Below, piece after piece: positions 45,136 through 56,179 of a stretch of DNA of 64,000 bases. This DNA comes from Tenrec ecaudatus (lineage: Eukaryota > Chordata > Mammalia > Afrosoricida > Tenrecidae). Where the stretch lies: assembly GCF_050624435.1 (NCBI RefSeq), contig NC_134542.1, positions 110,467,677 to 110,531,676 of the forward strand. Reading direction: 5' to 3'. The position numbers and the translations under genes were made by a program. How positions within the stretch are numbered: the first letter of the stretch is position 1; every line of letters starts with the position of its first letter. Below the pieces are notes generated by a model. The model saw only the letters and a program-made list of their open reading frames with translations, was not told where the DNA came from and did no database searches.

Positions 45136-45245
45136 GTTATTGCTAGGTGTCCTTGGGTCAGTGCTGATTCATAGAGACCGTACACACAATAGGACAAAGC
45201 ACTGCCCAATTCTGCGCCATCCTTACAATTGTTTGATGTTTGAAC
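45136..45245 (-). mobile_element. RTE LINE 3' end, antisense
   Basis: ttgctaggtgtccttgggtc followed by gactgc-type motif aaagcactgcccaattctgc and ccatccttacaattgtttga is the complement of the RTE 3' terminus, also seen in sense at 53,490-53,775. Confidence 0.65.
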
Positions 45246-45249
45246 CCAG

Positions 45250-46870
45250 TCTTGCAGTCACCATGGAGAAGGAAAACGTCTGAATGAGCCACACCTGACT
45301 GATCGGCCACTTACAGACCCTGATTTGCAATGGAACCAACCTTAGGCTGTTCTTAATTCTCTTTCCCACTGTGTAGATAGAGCAGGTTAGATACCTCCCC
45401 CTTGTCATTTGCACACGTGTGTCCTCACTTTAAACGCACTCTTTTACGTAGGTTTTGTAATTTCTCTGCAGTTAGGTCTTTGGCAGAAGTTACTTTTCAA
45501 ATACCAGAAATTACGAGAAGCATTTCTTCCCTCACAATCATGATGTTCAGCGGAAGACAGAGATGTAGGAAGAGATGATAGTGGGGGACATTTCTAGAAG
45601 AACAAGTCTTTCCTAAGGCATCTTCCTTCATACAAGAAGTCAAAGCTGGGGGAATGGAAAAGGCTGCTATTTCAGGATCATAAGAATACACTTTTTTTCT
45701 CATCAAGGATCAACCTGTGGCAATGAAAATAAAGGAGAAGGCAGAGAAGAGCCCCGCTTACTCCCACATGCCATTCTCATCAAGTATCACCACGAAGTTT
45801 TCTCTCCAGTTTGTGCCATCTTGCTTTCAGCTGCAGCCCTAAATCCCTCATCAGCAGCACATCAAACTGCCTGGTCTGGCCTCACCCTCACCCAAGGGTT
45901 GCCAGCAGTTCACGCCCATTACCAGGATCTCAACAGGTCTCCTACACCTACACCCTTTTTGGCTCTCAACTTCACAAAATAAGATATTCTTTTGATTGAT
46001 ATTTTCTGATTATGGGTTTAAAGTAAGCAAGTCAGAAATCCATGTTCTGTTGTGATCCCTAAGGTTTCCATCGGCTAATTTGTGGAAGGAGATCTATGGC
46101 ATTTTCTTCCTAGGCTGCCTTAGCCTGGAAGCACTGCTAAAATCCTGCCTTCCATGAGTGCTCCCGCTGGTATTTGAAATATCACTGTCCTGGCTTCCAG
46201 CATCATAGACACCCAAGACACTCTCATATGGCACACTGATAGACGGGTGGTAGCTGGCGATATTAGCAATACTAATATTATTTCTCATTTACCTAAGGCC
46301 TTAATATGTTCCATGGATTGGTCTAGGGATATGCTCCTCACTATTAAACTTGTTCTCCACAGGGAAATACATGCGGAGTCCTAAAAAGCTAACTTACAAA
46401 CAAACTTGGTAAGCACAGTCTGTCTATAAGCTTTGGAACTGCATGCACTCAGCTTACTTTATGAAGATTGTCCCCAGCAAATTCATATTATAGCTCTGGG
46501 CAAGGCCCTACATTAGAATTGCCCAGCAAGGGAGAAATCATTTTCCTATACTAGGATGGCCAGTCAACATAAAGCAGGACTTTCTCGTATATGATCCATG
46601 TCCTTCTCTTTGCTGCTCTGTGCAAACTCTGGTGTTCAAAGGAGTGGGTTCGAAAAAGACTGCTTTGTATTCGTTCTTCTGAGAATGAGAAATATCCAAG
46701 TCTCCCTATATTTGACTTTTACCCAGGTCTTATGTCTCTAAGCCTAAGACATGTCTTTCACTATATTTCACCATTTTCTCAAAAATTTGCATTTTTAACA
46801 GAAGAAAAATTACAGCAAAGAAAATATTTTTTTCTCTAATGAATTTTTAATATGGGTTGCATTCTTCCAA
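45250..46870. other. Unclassified intergenic sequence
   Basis: ORFs here are short and without recognised domains; no repeat family was assigned. Confidence 0.35.
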
Positions 46871-46871
46871 A

Positions 46872-47045
46872 AGAAGCTCTGGTGGCCTAGAGGTTGAAGC
46901 TGCCTGAGGGGCAGTTCAAATCCACCTGCCACTTGGAAGGAGAAATATGTGGTGGTCTGCATTTGTAAATATATATGGCTTAGAAAACTGTTTGGAACTG
47001 TCTACCTGGCCAATAGGGTCCCTCTGCATTGAGATAAACTAAGCA
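46872..47045 (+). repeat. AfroSINE
   Basis: Head agctctggtggcctagaggt, box-B-like gcagttcaaatccacctgcc, body gagaaatatgtggtggtctg. This is the body variant with 'gtggtctgc' rather than 'gaggctttctact', so a different subfamily from most copies here. Confidence 0.75.
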
Positions 47046-47535
47046 ATAACTAGATCTTTTGCGTCTGACTTACTGATTCTACAAGAAGAAAGCTTACACA
47101 ATAAACACGTTAGATTGAATTATTGCCAGGGGTGGTGTGGAGTGCAGTGGGGTTAAAAAGAAGATATTAGTTGATTATTGATCCTAAACATGCAGAGATG
47201 AAGGTGATATCATGGACTTGGACATTCAAATAACACACTCTCCCCTCCTGTGGTTCAATACAATAGAAAAACGGGGTGCTATAAAACTTTGAGTCTTGAA
47301 AAGCCCTAATTCAAAGAAATTATTTTTTTTCAATTAGACAGCTCTTGATAGGAAATATGAGGGGGTATGCCCTCACTAGACACCCCTCACCTAATTTCAC
47401 TGGGTAGAGCAGAGATTGCATAGCATTTTTCTCGATAGGCGATCATCAAGAAACTTGCTCTGCGTTAGTGCACCCAGGGGCTTTGCCTAGGAAGGTTCTC
47501 ACTCGTCAGAGTGAAATTTTTATGAAAGCAGTTTC
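47046..47535. other. Unclassified intergenic sequence
   Basis: Nothing recognised. Confidence 0.35.
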
Positions 47536-47543
47536 GCTTGGAC

Positions 47544-48022
47544 CAGTGGTTCTCAACCTTCCTAACGCCGTGTCCCTTTCATACAGTTCCTCATGTGGTG
47601 GTGACCCCAACCATAAAATTATTTTCGTTGGTACTTCATAACTGTAATTTTGCTACTATTATGAACTGTCATGTAAGTATCTTATGCAGAATGTATTTTC
47701 ATTGTTACAAATTGAACATAATTAAAGCATAGTGATTAATCAGAAAACAATATGTAATTATATATTGTGAAGTATTTATTTCTAATTACAAATAAGTGAA
47801 ATTTTGTCTGGAAGGATGATGTAGCATGGGGAACAGACTCACACCGATACCCGTATGTGGGCATATCTACATGTGGGCGGATTCACATGGAGATGGATAG
47901 AGGCGCGGTCTCTCCGTTCCTAAGACCATCGGAAATGTGTGTTTTCCGATGTCTTAGGAGACCCCTGTGAAAGGGCTGTTCGATCCCCAAAGGGGTCGCG
48001 ACCCACAGGTTGAGAACTGCTG
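47544..48022 (-). mobile_element. Complete SPIN-type non-autonomous hAT transposon
   Basis: The 479-bp element has inverted ends CAGTGGTTCTCAACC (47,544-47,558) and GGTTGAGAACTGCTG (48,008-48,022), with two mismatches when paired. The perfect 8-bp duplication GCTTGGAC lies on both sides (47,536-47,543 and 48,023-48,030), which is the hAT signature. It contains the palindrome around accatcggaaatgtgtgttt and encodes no transposase. It is close to the partial copy at 1-424. Strand is arbitrary for a non-coding element. The SPIN name rests on recalled terminal sequence. Confidence 0.93.
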
Positions 48023-48214
48023 GCTTGGACCTTGTTTTTTGTGATGGCCAATTTAAGAAAGCATGCAGCTGTGAGATTTTGTTTCCTGCTCAGGAAAAAT
48101 GCCATGGAAACTTGTGATGTAGAATAAAACTTTCAAGGACAAAACTATGTGTAAAACTCAAGTGTACTAGTGGTTTTCTCAAAAAAAGGTAAAATGTCTA
48201 TTGAAGACAAACAT

Positions 48215-48700
48215 TGAATGGATGTCCACCAACTTCTCAAAGGAACAAAAGTGTCTATTAATGCATTTGGAGTTCATTCCACCAGATTAGACTGTTAACC
48301 AATCTGTCTATTTAGAGGTTCTGAAAAGATTGTGTAACAGTGTGTGACAAAATAGATGTGATGTGTAGCGGGGGGGGGGGGGGACTGGTTTTGCCACCAA
48401 GACAATGCACCCGCTCACACAGCCATCTCACTACACAGGTTTTGGCAAAAAACAACATGCTTCTCTTGTGCCGTGTCCCTTACTCAGCCAACCTCACTGA
48501 CTTCCTTTTGTTCCCATGGGTGAGAGGGGCATGGCAGGGCAGCAACCTGAAGCTGTACAGAAGGGGAAGACAAAATGAGGAGGTGCTGTCAGCTCTCCAA
48601 ACAGATGAGTTTGAAAAATGTTTCCAAGAATGGAATCACATATTTGACAAATGCATTGTGTAATGAAGAGTACTTTGAAGGTGATAAGGTTGTTTTGTAG
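48215..48700 (+). pseudogene. Mariner transposase, C-terminal remnant
   Basis: Frames here retain mariner transposase landmarks: VLAKNNMLLLCRVPYSANLTDFLLFP (the region just after the second catalytic Asp) split over 48,440-48,520, and ALQTDEFEKCFQEWNHIFDKCI at 48,594-48,660. The catalytic HxDN region near 48,400 is decayed and carries a 14-base G run (48,370-48,383). It lies 185 bp downstream of the SPIN element but belongs to a different superfamily. Quoted segments are from the translated window only. Confidence 0.8.
48370..48383 (+). repeat. Homopolymer G run
   Basis: Fourteen consecutive Gs inside the mariner remnant. Such runs are prone to length errors in sequencing. Confidence 0.95.
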
Positions 48701-49245
48701 AAAATTTAAATGCATAGCTTTGAAAATCAATCAATAGCTAGATAAGTAGTTCTGGGTTTTTTGGGGTACCCCCTGGTATGGTCACCTGTTGCCTGGTAAC
48801 ATGGTCATTCCTGTTTCTTTCCAATCATAAAATTGTCTGTGCTCTGTGTATATTACTCTTACACTCTCTACTCATGAGCCTAAAGGTTACTCAGCCAGCT
48901 CTTTCTTATTAGCGTGCTCTTTCTCTATAATTCATGACTAGACATTGATGCAAATTGTATTTTGGGTTAGTAAATAAGAAAGCAGTGATGGTGAACGTGT
49001 TTAATTTGGACCTCTGCAATGTACTGAAATTAAAATGCGGTCCTAAATTCTCACAACAGAAAGGAGAATTTTTCATGCAAGTTATACATGCTTAAAAAAC
49101 AGAATCAAAAATGAGATGCCAAGGAAAACAGACTATTTTAACATCAAGCCACTCAAAGGAGGCATGAGGTATTTCCAGCCTAGAGCTGAGGCTACATTTC
49201 GAGCAAAATTCTAAAAGGACAGATGCGTAGCTCAATCTTGTGTTT
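48701..49245. other. Unclassified intergenic sequence
   Basis: No feature recognised. Confidence 0.35.
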
Positions 49246-49249
49246 GTTT

Positions 49250-49670
49250 TTTGGTAAAATTCGCATAACATAAAATTAAATATTTTAAATAAAACAATTC
49301 GTTGACATTTATCATACTCAAAATGTTATGCAACAACAGGCTCTCTTTTGTTCCAAAATATTTTCATCAGCCCAAAACGAAAACTCAGCCCCATCAAACC
49401 GTTGCTTGTCATTTCTGCTTCTACCCAGTTCCGGGTAACCACGCTCTGTGTGCAAAACCCATTTGTGTCTCTGTCCTTATTTTCAGTATTTCAAATCGAT
49501 CGGATCCTACATTATGTGTCCTTTTGTATCTGACTTATTTTACTTGGTGCCACATATTTAAAGTCCACCCAGGCTTTAGCATGTACGCATCAGGACTTAT
49601 TTATGGCTGTGCCGGAGTCCACTGCATCGGGATACCACAATGCGGTTTATCCATTCTCCCTTTGTAAAGC
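49250..49670 (-). mobile_element. Old L1M 3' UTR, antisense
   Basis: The stretch from gcataacataaaattaaat through ccttttgtatctgacttatt to ataccacaatgcggtttatc follows the antisense pattern of mammalian-wide L1M 3' UTRs. The ORFs across it (49,302-49,667) are spurious. Confidence 0.75.
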
Positions 49671-49759
49671 AATGTTGCCTGACTCAGAACAATACACAAC
49701 AAATACAAATCACCTTTAGACAGCTGTGTGTTTTCTGACAGCCTTAATTGCAACAGATT

Positions 49760-50260
49760 ACTAAAGAGAAGCCCTCCTTAGTAGTTACACATTGGGCTGT
49801 AATCAGCATAGTCGGCTGTCGCGCGCCAGGTCTCGCCAGTAAGAAAAGACGCACCACAACAGGATTCTTCCACAAGCATTTAATTTTTCATTATGCGGTA
49901 AAGACCTTGAAACCCCAAACTACTGCTGCTTATATATGCTCTATGGGGACGTGCTGTGCCTTGATTGGTGCATTTGCCAAAACCTCATGCATAGATTGGT
50001 GAGTTCGCCAGAACCTTCGTTTGCATACTCCAGGGTGGAGTTATGACTACGTCATCTCAGCATCGCGCATGCGCTAAGTGGTTGTTTACCAATTAGTTGG
50101 CCCACCGCCCTGACTGCCCGGCGCCATCTAGTAATGGCAGCGAGAGTTGCGGCTACCCACATCACGAGAGCTGTGGCTTCCCACATCTCGCGAGAGCTAC
50201 GGCTTCCCACAGTCGGCAGTTCAAAACCACCATCTGCCTCAGGTTAGACTCCAAGTTCCA
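49760..50260 (+). repeat. AfroSINE split by a retroviral solo LTR
   Basis: The head side (agccctccttagtagttaca, ...cagcatagtcggc) ends at 49,816 and the body resumes at 50,212 (gtcggcagttcaaaaccacc). The pieces are contiguous once the LTR and one copy of gtcggc are removed, which dates the LTR as younger than the SINE. Confidence 0.85.
49817..50211 (-). mobile_element. Class II (IAP-like) endogenous retrovirus solo LTR
   Basis: The 395-bp unit begins TGTCGCGCGCC and ends TTCCCACA (TG...CA). A perfect 6-bp duplication GTCGGC flanks it (49,811-49,816 and 50,212-50,217), as for betaretrovirus-like class II elements. On the minus strand it shows a TATA box (catatataagc, 49,939-49,929) and an ATTAAA signal near 49,884-49,878 in the right order. 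U3 contains gcgcatgcgc and a CRE-like tgacgtag. A 25-bp-type repeat with gagagctgtggcttcccac occurs about three times at the U3 start (50,140-50,211). CpG density is high for the region, so it is probably young. Confidence 0.85.
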
Positions 50261-51916
50261 ACTCTTCAGCTAGAAACAGAGGGCTTCCCTCTTTGCACCC
50301 CTCAGATTCTTTATCCAGAGGACAAAAACATTGCCCTCAAATCCATTTCTGCTCATAGACGCCCTGAATCAAAGAACTAACGCACAGGGTGATAGTACAA
50401 AGGCTATAAGTACTTGTAGATGCAAACCCCGACATCTTTCTCTGGAAAAATACCGATCTTCACTTCTCCCCAGAGCTCCTGAAATGCAGCCAGGGACTGC
50501 TTACCATCTACCATTTGTATCTTATATCGAATGCATATGTTTGTATTTATCGATCCACATTTCATAAAGTACCCCGCCCACAAGCTGTTCTGGATTTCCT
50601 AATCACTTGCAGTCTTGCAGTTTGTGAATTTGCACCTGGAATTGGCTGCTTGTGGGCCGTGGGAACTCTCTGAACAACCTACAGAGAGTCTCATGGGAGC
50701 CACCAATCCTGAGAAATAGAGCGGAGTCTTCACAGTGTCTTCCCTGATTTCACCAACCCAGAGCCCAAGGCTAGGGAAACCCAAGGCACCCCGTGACTCT
50801 TGCGTGGTGGCAATCTGGCTATGGAAAACAGAGAACTCTCAGGAGCGGTCGATTCAAACCCCAAGCAGCCACCTAGGTGGTGTCTTTCCAATCAAGCCCA
50901 TCTTTTTTCTCCCGTGGATGTACAGAGTCAGGTGTGGCCTGATGGTTCTTTATGGCATGCATACATGCACTTCCCATGCAGAAATAAAGAACATGATCTC
51001 TCCCATTTGTCTTTCCATTACAGACAGCACCCTGCATCCGTTGCTGTCATCTTGGACATCATCCCATATAAATGTTCTCTCCATGGCTCTGCACATTTTA
51101 TCACCTGGTAGAGATTTTTCCCACAGGCTTCATATATGATCGCATCTGCCACGTTGAAGTAGATGATACTTGCCATCATTGTTTTCATTAATATTTACAC
51201 ATTACTGGAATTTTGCCTCTAAGACATTTCTAAATCCAAAGGCTTTTGATTCCCTCTTGGTTTCTATTTCTGTTGTGTTGGAGGCTGGAGAGCAGGATGA
51301 CTTGGTGATTATAAAGAACAAAAGGATCAGCAAAATTGAAATGTGTTTACGGCCCACTTTTTAGCCTCTTGGGAATTTAATTTCTCTTTCCTCTTGTGAC
51401 TGCAAGTTGCCTATCTCAAAACATGGCAAAAAGATGAATACTGATTATTTTTAACTTTATATGTTTGTGGGTTTCTTCACATTTGATTTATATCTAGTTA
51501 TTACAAATAATACAAAAATTATTATCTGCAGGAAAAAATCTTGGCATTTTGCTGAAAAACCAAGAGGAATGAGGCATACCAAGTACCATGATGCAGTAGG
51601 AATACCCAGACTTGGGGAATCCAGACCCGACTTGGCCTTCTCCCTCCCGTCACCTCTGCTGCTCTCCTCCAAGAGATATGCTGTTAATTCCTGACAGCAA
51701 GGACCTGGGTTTAAGAGCTTTTCCAATTTTGTGTTTCAAGATGCCAAGGCATAGGAACTGTTTAAAATTTTCAAATTCATATAATATAGGAAAGTTTTAA
51801 TAAGGAGAAAACTTTTAAAAAAAGATTTTTTGGGCTACATTATGAATGACCTTTTTGAATCTCTGGAAGTGTTAGATCGGGTGACCTTTCCAAAACTTAT
51901 GTGGTGATAGAAAACA
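50261..51916. other. Unclassified intergenic sequence
   Basis: ORFs at 50,147-51,139 and 51,457-51,726 have no recognisable domains. No repeat family was assigned with confidence. Confidence 0.35.
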
Positions 51917-51917
51917 G

Positions 51918-51948
51918 TTATTGTTGAGATATGTGTGTGTGTATATAT

Positions 51949-51990
<42 letters not shown>

Positions 51991-52001
51991 CTCAACAATA
52001 A
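51918..52001. repeat. TG/TA microsatellite inside a perfect 17-bp inverted repeat
   Basis: TTATTGTTGAGATATGT (51,918-51,934) and its exact reverse complement (51,985-52,001) enclose a TG run and a long TA run. The whole 84-bp segment is almost fully self-complementary and could form a hairpin or cruciform. Confidence 0.92.
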
Positions 52002-52214
52002 TATATCTCACAGGTTTCTCCATTTAATGTTTTTGTGGTATAATTTAATGATTTTAATTACATTATTTATGTCATGATATAACAAAAAATATTCATTATT
52101 GCATTCTTTCGCCATCAAGAGAAACTAGAAGCAATTAAAACTTATTTTTAAAGCAAAATGGGACTAGCATTAAGCCGAAACTAAATTGTAATATTTTCAA
52201 AATATATGAGAAGG

Positions 52215-52906
52215 TGTGTTAGGGAAGATTGACTAGAGAAACAAATTCATTGACACTTATATGTGTATAAGAAAGAACTTTATATCAAGGATTAATTGTA
52301 TGTTAAGAAAACACCCTAGCCCAGTCCAGATCAAGCCTATAAATCTGACACTAGTTTATAAATTCCTTTCAGACTTGTGTAGTCACAAGCTGTCAGTCTG
52401 GGTAAACTAGGGAAACAAATCCACAGAAACTCATATGTATGAGAGAGTTTTATATAAAGGGTAAGTGTACATCAAGAAAACATCCCAACCCAGTGCTGTG
52501 TAAACCCATAAAACCAACATTAGCCCATATGTCTGAAACTAATCTACAAAATCCTCCTTAATCTCACAAAACACATGCAATGATGTCACCTGCAGGAGTA
52601 AAGTTGAGTCAGAGAACATGTAAGCATCTCAGCGCTGGTAGGGGTCTCCACAGGCTGCTCCAGCACCCAGGGCTACATCAGGGTAGGTCCATGCAGCATC
52701 TCCTCAGAGATGTTGTGTAGGAAGTGAGCCTTGCCAGCTGAAGCAGGGAACTGGCTACGGCAGCTGCACTCCAGTCTGACCATCAGAAAGCAAGGAACCC
52801 GAGAACTAAAATGGCGAGGCTCTCGGAGCCATTTATCCCTCTGCCCTTCAATTAACTCCACTTGTGTTTATCGGCCAGGTTGGCACAATAAACCTTAACT
52901 ATCTCA
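52215..52906 (-). mobile_element. ERVL-type LTR with an internal duplication
   Basis: It starts TGTGTTAGGGAAGATT and ends TTAACTATCTCA. It shares the terminal forms and the segment gttggcacaataaac with the LTR at 7,042-7,603. Within it the block gactagagaaacaaattcat through about 52,340 is repeated in diverged form at about 52,405-52,560, so the unit is about 130 bp longer than the related LTR. No clean 5-bp target duplication was seen (gaagg versus caagc). Confidence 0.7.
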
Positions 52907-53215
52907 CAAGCTATGATGCACAATGCAGGAAAATCACAGGCTAGTGGGTACAAAGTTTTGTGGATCCAGTGACAGTGGAAGCAACTCCAGTACTCTCCCA
53001 GGTCTCAACATGGCCCCATATTGCCTGTCAACAGGAAGGTGAAAGCAGACAGAGAGTGTGTGTGTGTGGCTTGCCTCCAGGGAGAAAGAGGCCAGCATCC
53101 AGCAAGCCATTTATCTCAGTTGCCCTCCAATCCAGCTGCAACCTGATTGCTAGGCTAAACTTGGCCCACATGTTCCTATGGGAGCCAATTTGGCACAAAA
53201 TCCCCTATCACAGAA
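52907..53215 (-). mobile_element. Probable LTR fragment adjoining the ERVL-type LTR
   Basis: catttatctcagttgccctc and ggagccaatttggcacaaaa echo the corresponding parts of the preceding LTR (catttatccctctgcccttc; ggccaggttggcacaataaa). This suggests a second, more diverged LTR of a related family. The minus-strand orientation is inferred from that alignment. Confidence 0.4.
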
Positions 53216-53290
53216 GGTTTCAGAAAAGATTGTGGAAAGATTCCACTGTCTTTTAATTCCATTTTCCCAAGGACCTTTGAAGTACCTTAA
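53196..53290. repeat. Decayed mariner-type palindromic MITE
   Basis: ggtttcagaaaagattgtgg pairs loosely with caaggacctttgaagtacct around cttttaattcca, the loop motif of the better copy at 41,397-41,458. Confidence 0.45.
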
Positions 53291-53489
53291 CATTTTGCCA
53301 TAAGTGAGAGTGAAAAGCTGTAAAATATGAGCCTCCAATAAAATGATTTATTAAAAGTAAATAAAGGATGAAGATTACATAGTTTTCATGGTTCAATTTT
53401 GAATTTGAACTTAGTTTCATCCTTTTGGTGAAGTGAAAGCAAAACATCTTGCCAAGAAATAAAATCAGTATGATATTCCTGGTTGACAG

Positions 53490-53780
53490 TCAGAATGTGC
53501 TTGAGAAATGAGGATGACAAGATCTCACCTTACGTATTTTGGACATGTTATTAGGACAGGCCAGTCTCTGACAAAGGGCATCACATTTGGTAAAGTAGTA
53601 GGCCATGGAAAAAGGTGAAGGGCATCTAGGTGATGGATTTATAGAGTGGCTGCAAAACTGTGCTCCAACATGACCACGATCGGGAGGAAGGAGCAAGACT
53701 GAGGAGTGCTTCGTTCTGCTGCCCATGGGGTCACGACCAGTGTGATTCCACTCCATGGCACCTAACAACGGCAACCACCT
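53490..53780 (+). mobile_element. RTE LINE 3' end, sense
   Basis: tattttggacatgttattag, gagtggctgcaaaactgtgc and cacctaacaacggcaacc follow the RTE ORF2 terminus and 3' tail. The final 30 bp resemble the AfroSINE tail. Confidence 0.75.
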
Positions 53781-53939
53781 TAGCTGCTACAATAAAGCAC
53801 AAGGGGTTACAGCATTAGTGGGTTAAAAATACATATATATAGCCGAAGAGCCAATTACCAAAACTTTCTATTAGCAAACATTATGACATTCAAACCTAAT
53901 CAGAGTTCCACCTTTTTCTTCATTGTGTGCAGAATGAAT

Positions 53940-54215
53940 TACACATATGGGCACATACCTACACATGGGCACACACATACACATGGACACACACATACAT
54001 AGGCACACACATACACATGGGCACACACATACATATGGGCACACAAACACATGGGCACACATACACGAAGGCACTCAAATACACATGGACACACAAATGG
54101 GCATACACATACACATACACGTGGACACACATACACATGAACACACACACTAAGACATACACATACACATGGGCACACACATATACATGGGCACACACAT
54201 ACACATGAGCAAACT
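53940..54215. repeat. ACACAT-rich minisatellite
   Basis: About 275 bp of imperfect repeats of acacacatacacatgggc type. Several ORFs of Thr-His or Cys-Val repeat on both strands arise from it and are not genes. Confidence 0.95.
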
Positions 54216-54219
54216 CCAA

Positions 54220-55815
54220 CGTTACCGCAATATAGATATTAAAATCAACAATATGTATTGCTCTGTCTTTCACTGCCCCTGAACTGCAGCTATAAATTCA
54301 CCATCATCTTCCCTATTGATTAATGAAGATCATTATCTCCCAATTTATGGTTTTCATAAATCAGTGTTTATTCAGTGCCAAGAGGCAAGACATGAGTTTC
54401 TGGGGTTTTAAGAACACTAACTTTACAAAAATAGCAGTTATTACCGACTGAAAATTTGCAATGTAAAAGAACACAAAAAGACCGTGAAGATTTGATTAAC
54501 AATTTTCAGTGCCGCATGACACTAAAAACAAAGGTGAGGTATTTATAATTTTCAGCAAGGGCACACTCGTATCCCACTGTCGAACACACCCAATTACTCT
54601 CCAGGCTTGCAAGGAGCATGCCCCTAGCCCACCCTCTCCGTTTCTAATCGCAGTTAATAGATCTAATAAATTTAGAAAAGAGCAAGCCCTCATCATGGAG
54701 CAAGAGGAGGTATTCTCTAGGAGAATGCGTTTAAAGATGAAAATGGTGTAGCAATGTAAGTATATTTTCTGGAAAAATTAGAAACTCAAGAAATCAACAT
54801 GAAGAATTCATGTAAATATTGAACAAAAGTGAATTAAATGAACAAAAAATTTGGTATTGCAACCAAGCATAAATATATATGAGAGAACAAGTAAGATGGC
54901 GTTTGCCTGATATTTTCCTTCACTGATTAAAAAATTCATTTTTTAAAGCCTATTATCCACCTCTGGTTATGGAAACAACATGCCATGTATGTTGATATGG
55001 CTTCTTTAGAGCTGAGCATGTAGTCCTTCTTTGTGGAGAGAAAAAAAGAGAGGAGAAGAGAGAAAGGCGGAGATACTCCTATGATTTGAATGTCTTTACC
55101 ACTTATGCTTACTAATAGTCAAATGGGTAGAAAATAAATTTCTTTGGGTGATTGATAATGTCAGAAATGGGCAAGGGAATGATTCGGCCCACTGCTTTGT
55201 CATATTTTCAAAAATGTTTAAGGTGAAATGAGTAGTTTTAATGCTGTAATTTAATTTTGTGATTGCTTTGTTTCATCTTGATTTTTATTTTGCTGACCGC
55301 AGATATTTCGAATCCAACAGGGATCACCTGGCCAGGATAATGTGCTTGCCTGCTGGAATAGAACTGATCAACTAGGAGCCTCCACAAAGTGATGGGATGT
55401 TTCCTTCTACATCTTCCTGACTGGTTAGCATCCCCGAAAAACAAAACCCTTGCAGACACCATGAGACTTTGGATCAGAAAAACTTGTTGATGCCCCCCAC
55501 TCCTCGTGGCATGCCTCACCCCTCCACTTTCATCTGCACGGGAAACACTTCTACCCAGCCAGTGGAGGTCAAGGTCCTTAGCTCTTGCTTAAACACCTGG
55601 CTAATGCTGGTTCTTGTAGTATTTCAGGCTAGTTTTACTTCTAAATATTTTGTAGAAATCTGGAAATGCAATTACCAAACAATAATAAATAAGAGTTATC
55701 CCTGCAGCTAATATATGTGAGCAAGTACAGTGTGTCAGACATTGTATTTGGAACTGGAGGCATAGCAATAAGAACATAGACAAGGATCGATATTATCATT
55801 GAGCTGGAAATATGG
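54220..55815. other. AT-rich intergenic sequence
   Basis: No gene or repeat was assigned. ORFs at 54,496-54,751 and 55,238-55,783 lack known domains. Confidence 0.35.
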
Positions 55816-55817
55816 TT

Positions 55818-55905
55818 TTTAGATGCTGCCAAGTGGGTTCCAACTTTGAGCAACCTTATAGACAGAGAACAGACGCTGTCTAGTCATGCAGCAACATGGA
55901 AAATG
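55818..55905 (-). mobile_element. RTE LINE 3' end, antisense fragment
   Basis: agatgctgccaagtgggttc and gacagagaacagacgctgtc are the diverged complement of the RTE 3' terminus. Confidence 0.5.
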
Positions 55906-56064
55906 GTAACAGATTAAATTTATACATGTACGTTATATTTCTGCATTGATGTCCAAGGGTGGTTAGTTCTCAGAAGGAAGAGGACACAATGGGAGCTATG
56001 GGCACGGGAGAGGATAGTTTTTTAATTACAGGGATTTGGATAATTAAGGTTTTGGGTTATCTTG

Positions 56065-56175
56065 ACGGAGCCAGGACACTCAGTGGTTTGAAAATTAAGA
56101 CGTAGGAATCTCCTATTTTATCTGTTCCCATAAAGAGTTGAAGCCGCGGAAAGCTCATACAGGGTTACTATGAGT
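56065..56175 (+). repeat. Degenerate AfroSINE
   Basis: cccataaagagttgaagccg and acagggttactatgagttac resemble the SINE body and tail. It directly precedes an RTE 3' end. Confidence 0.5.
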
Positions 56176-56179
56176 TACA

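Noticed and set aside
53927..54273. Several Thr-His and Cys-Val repeat ORFs
   Set aside because: All are frames of one ACACAT minisatellite.
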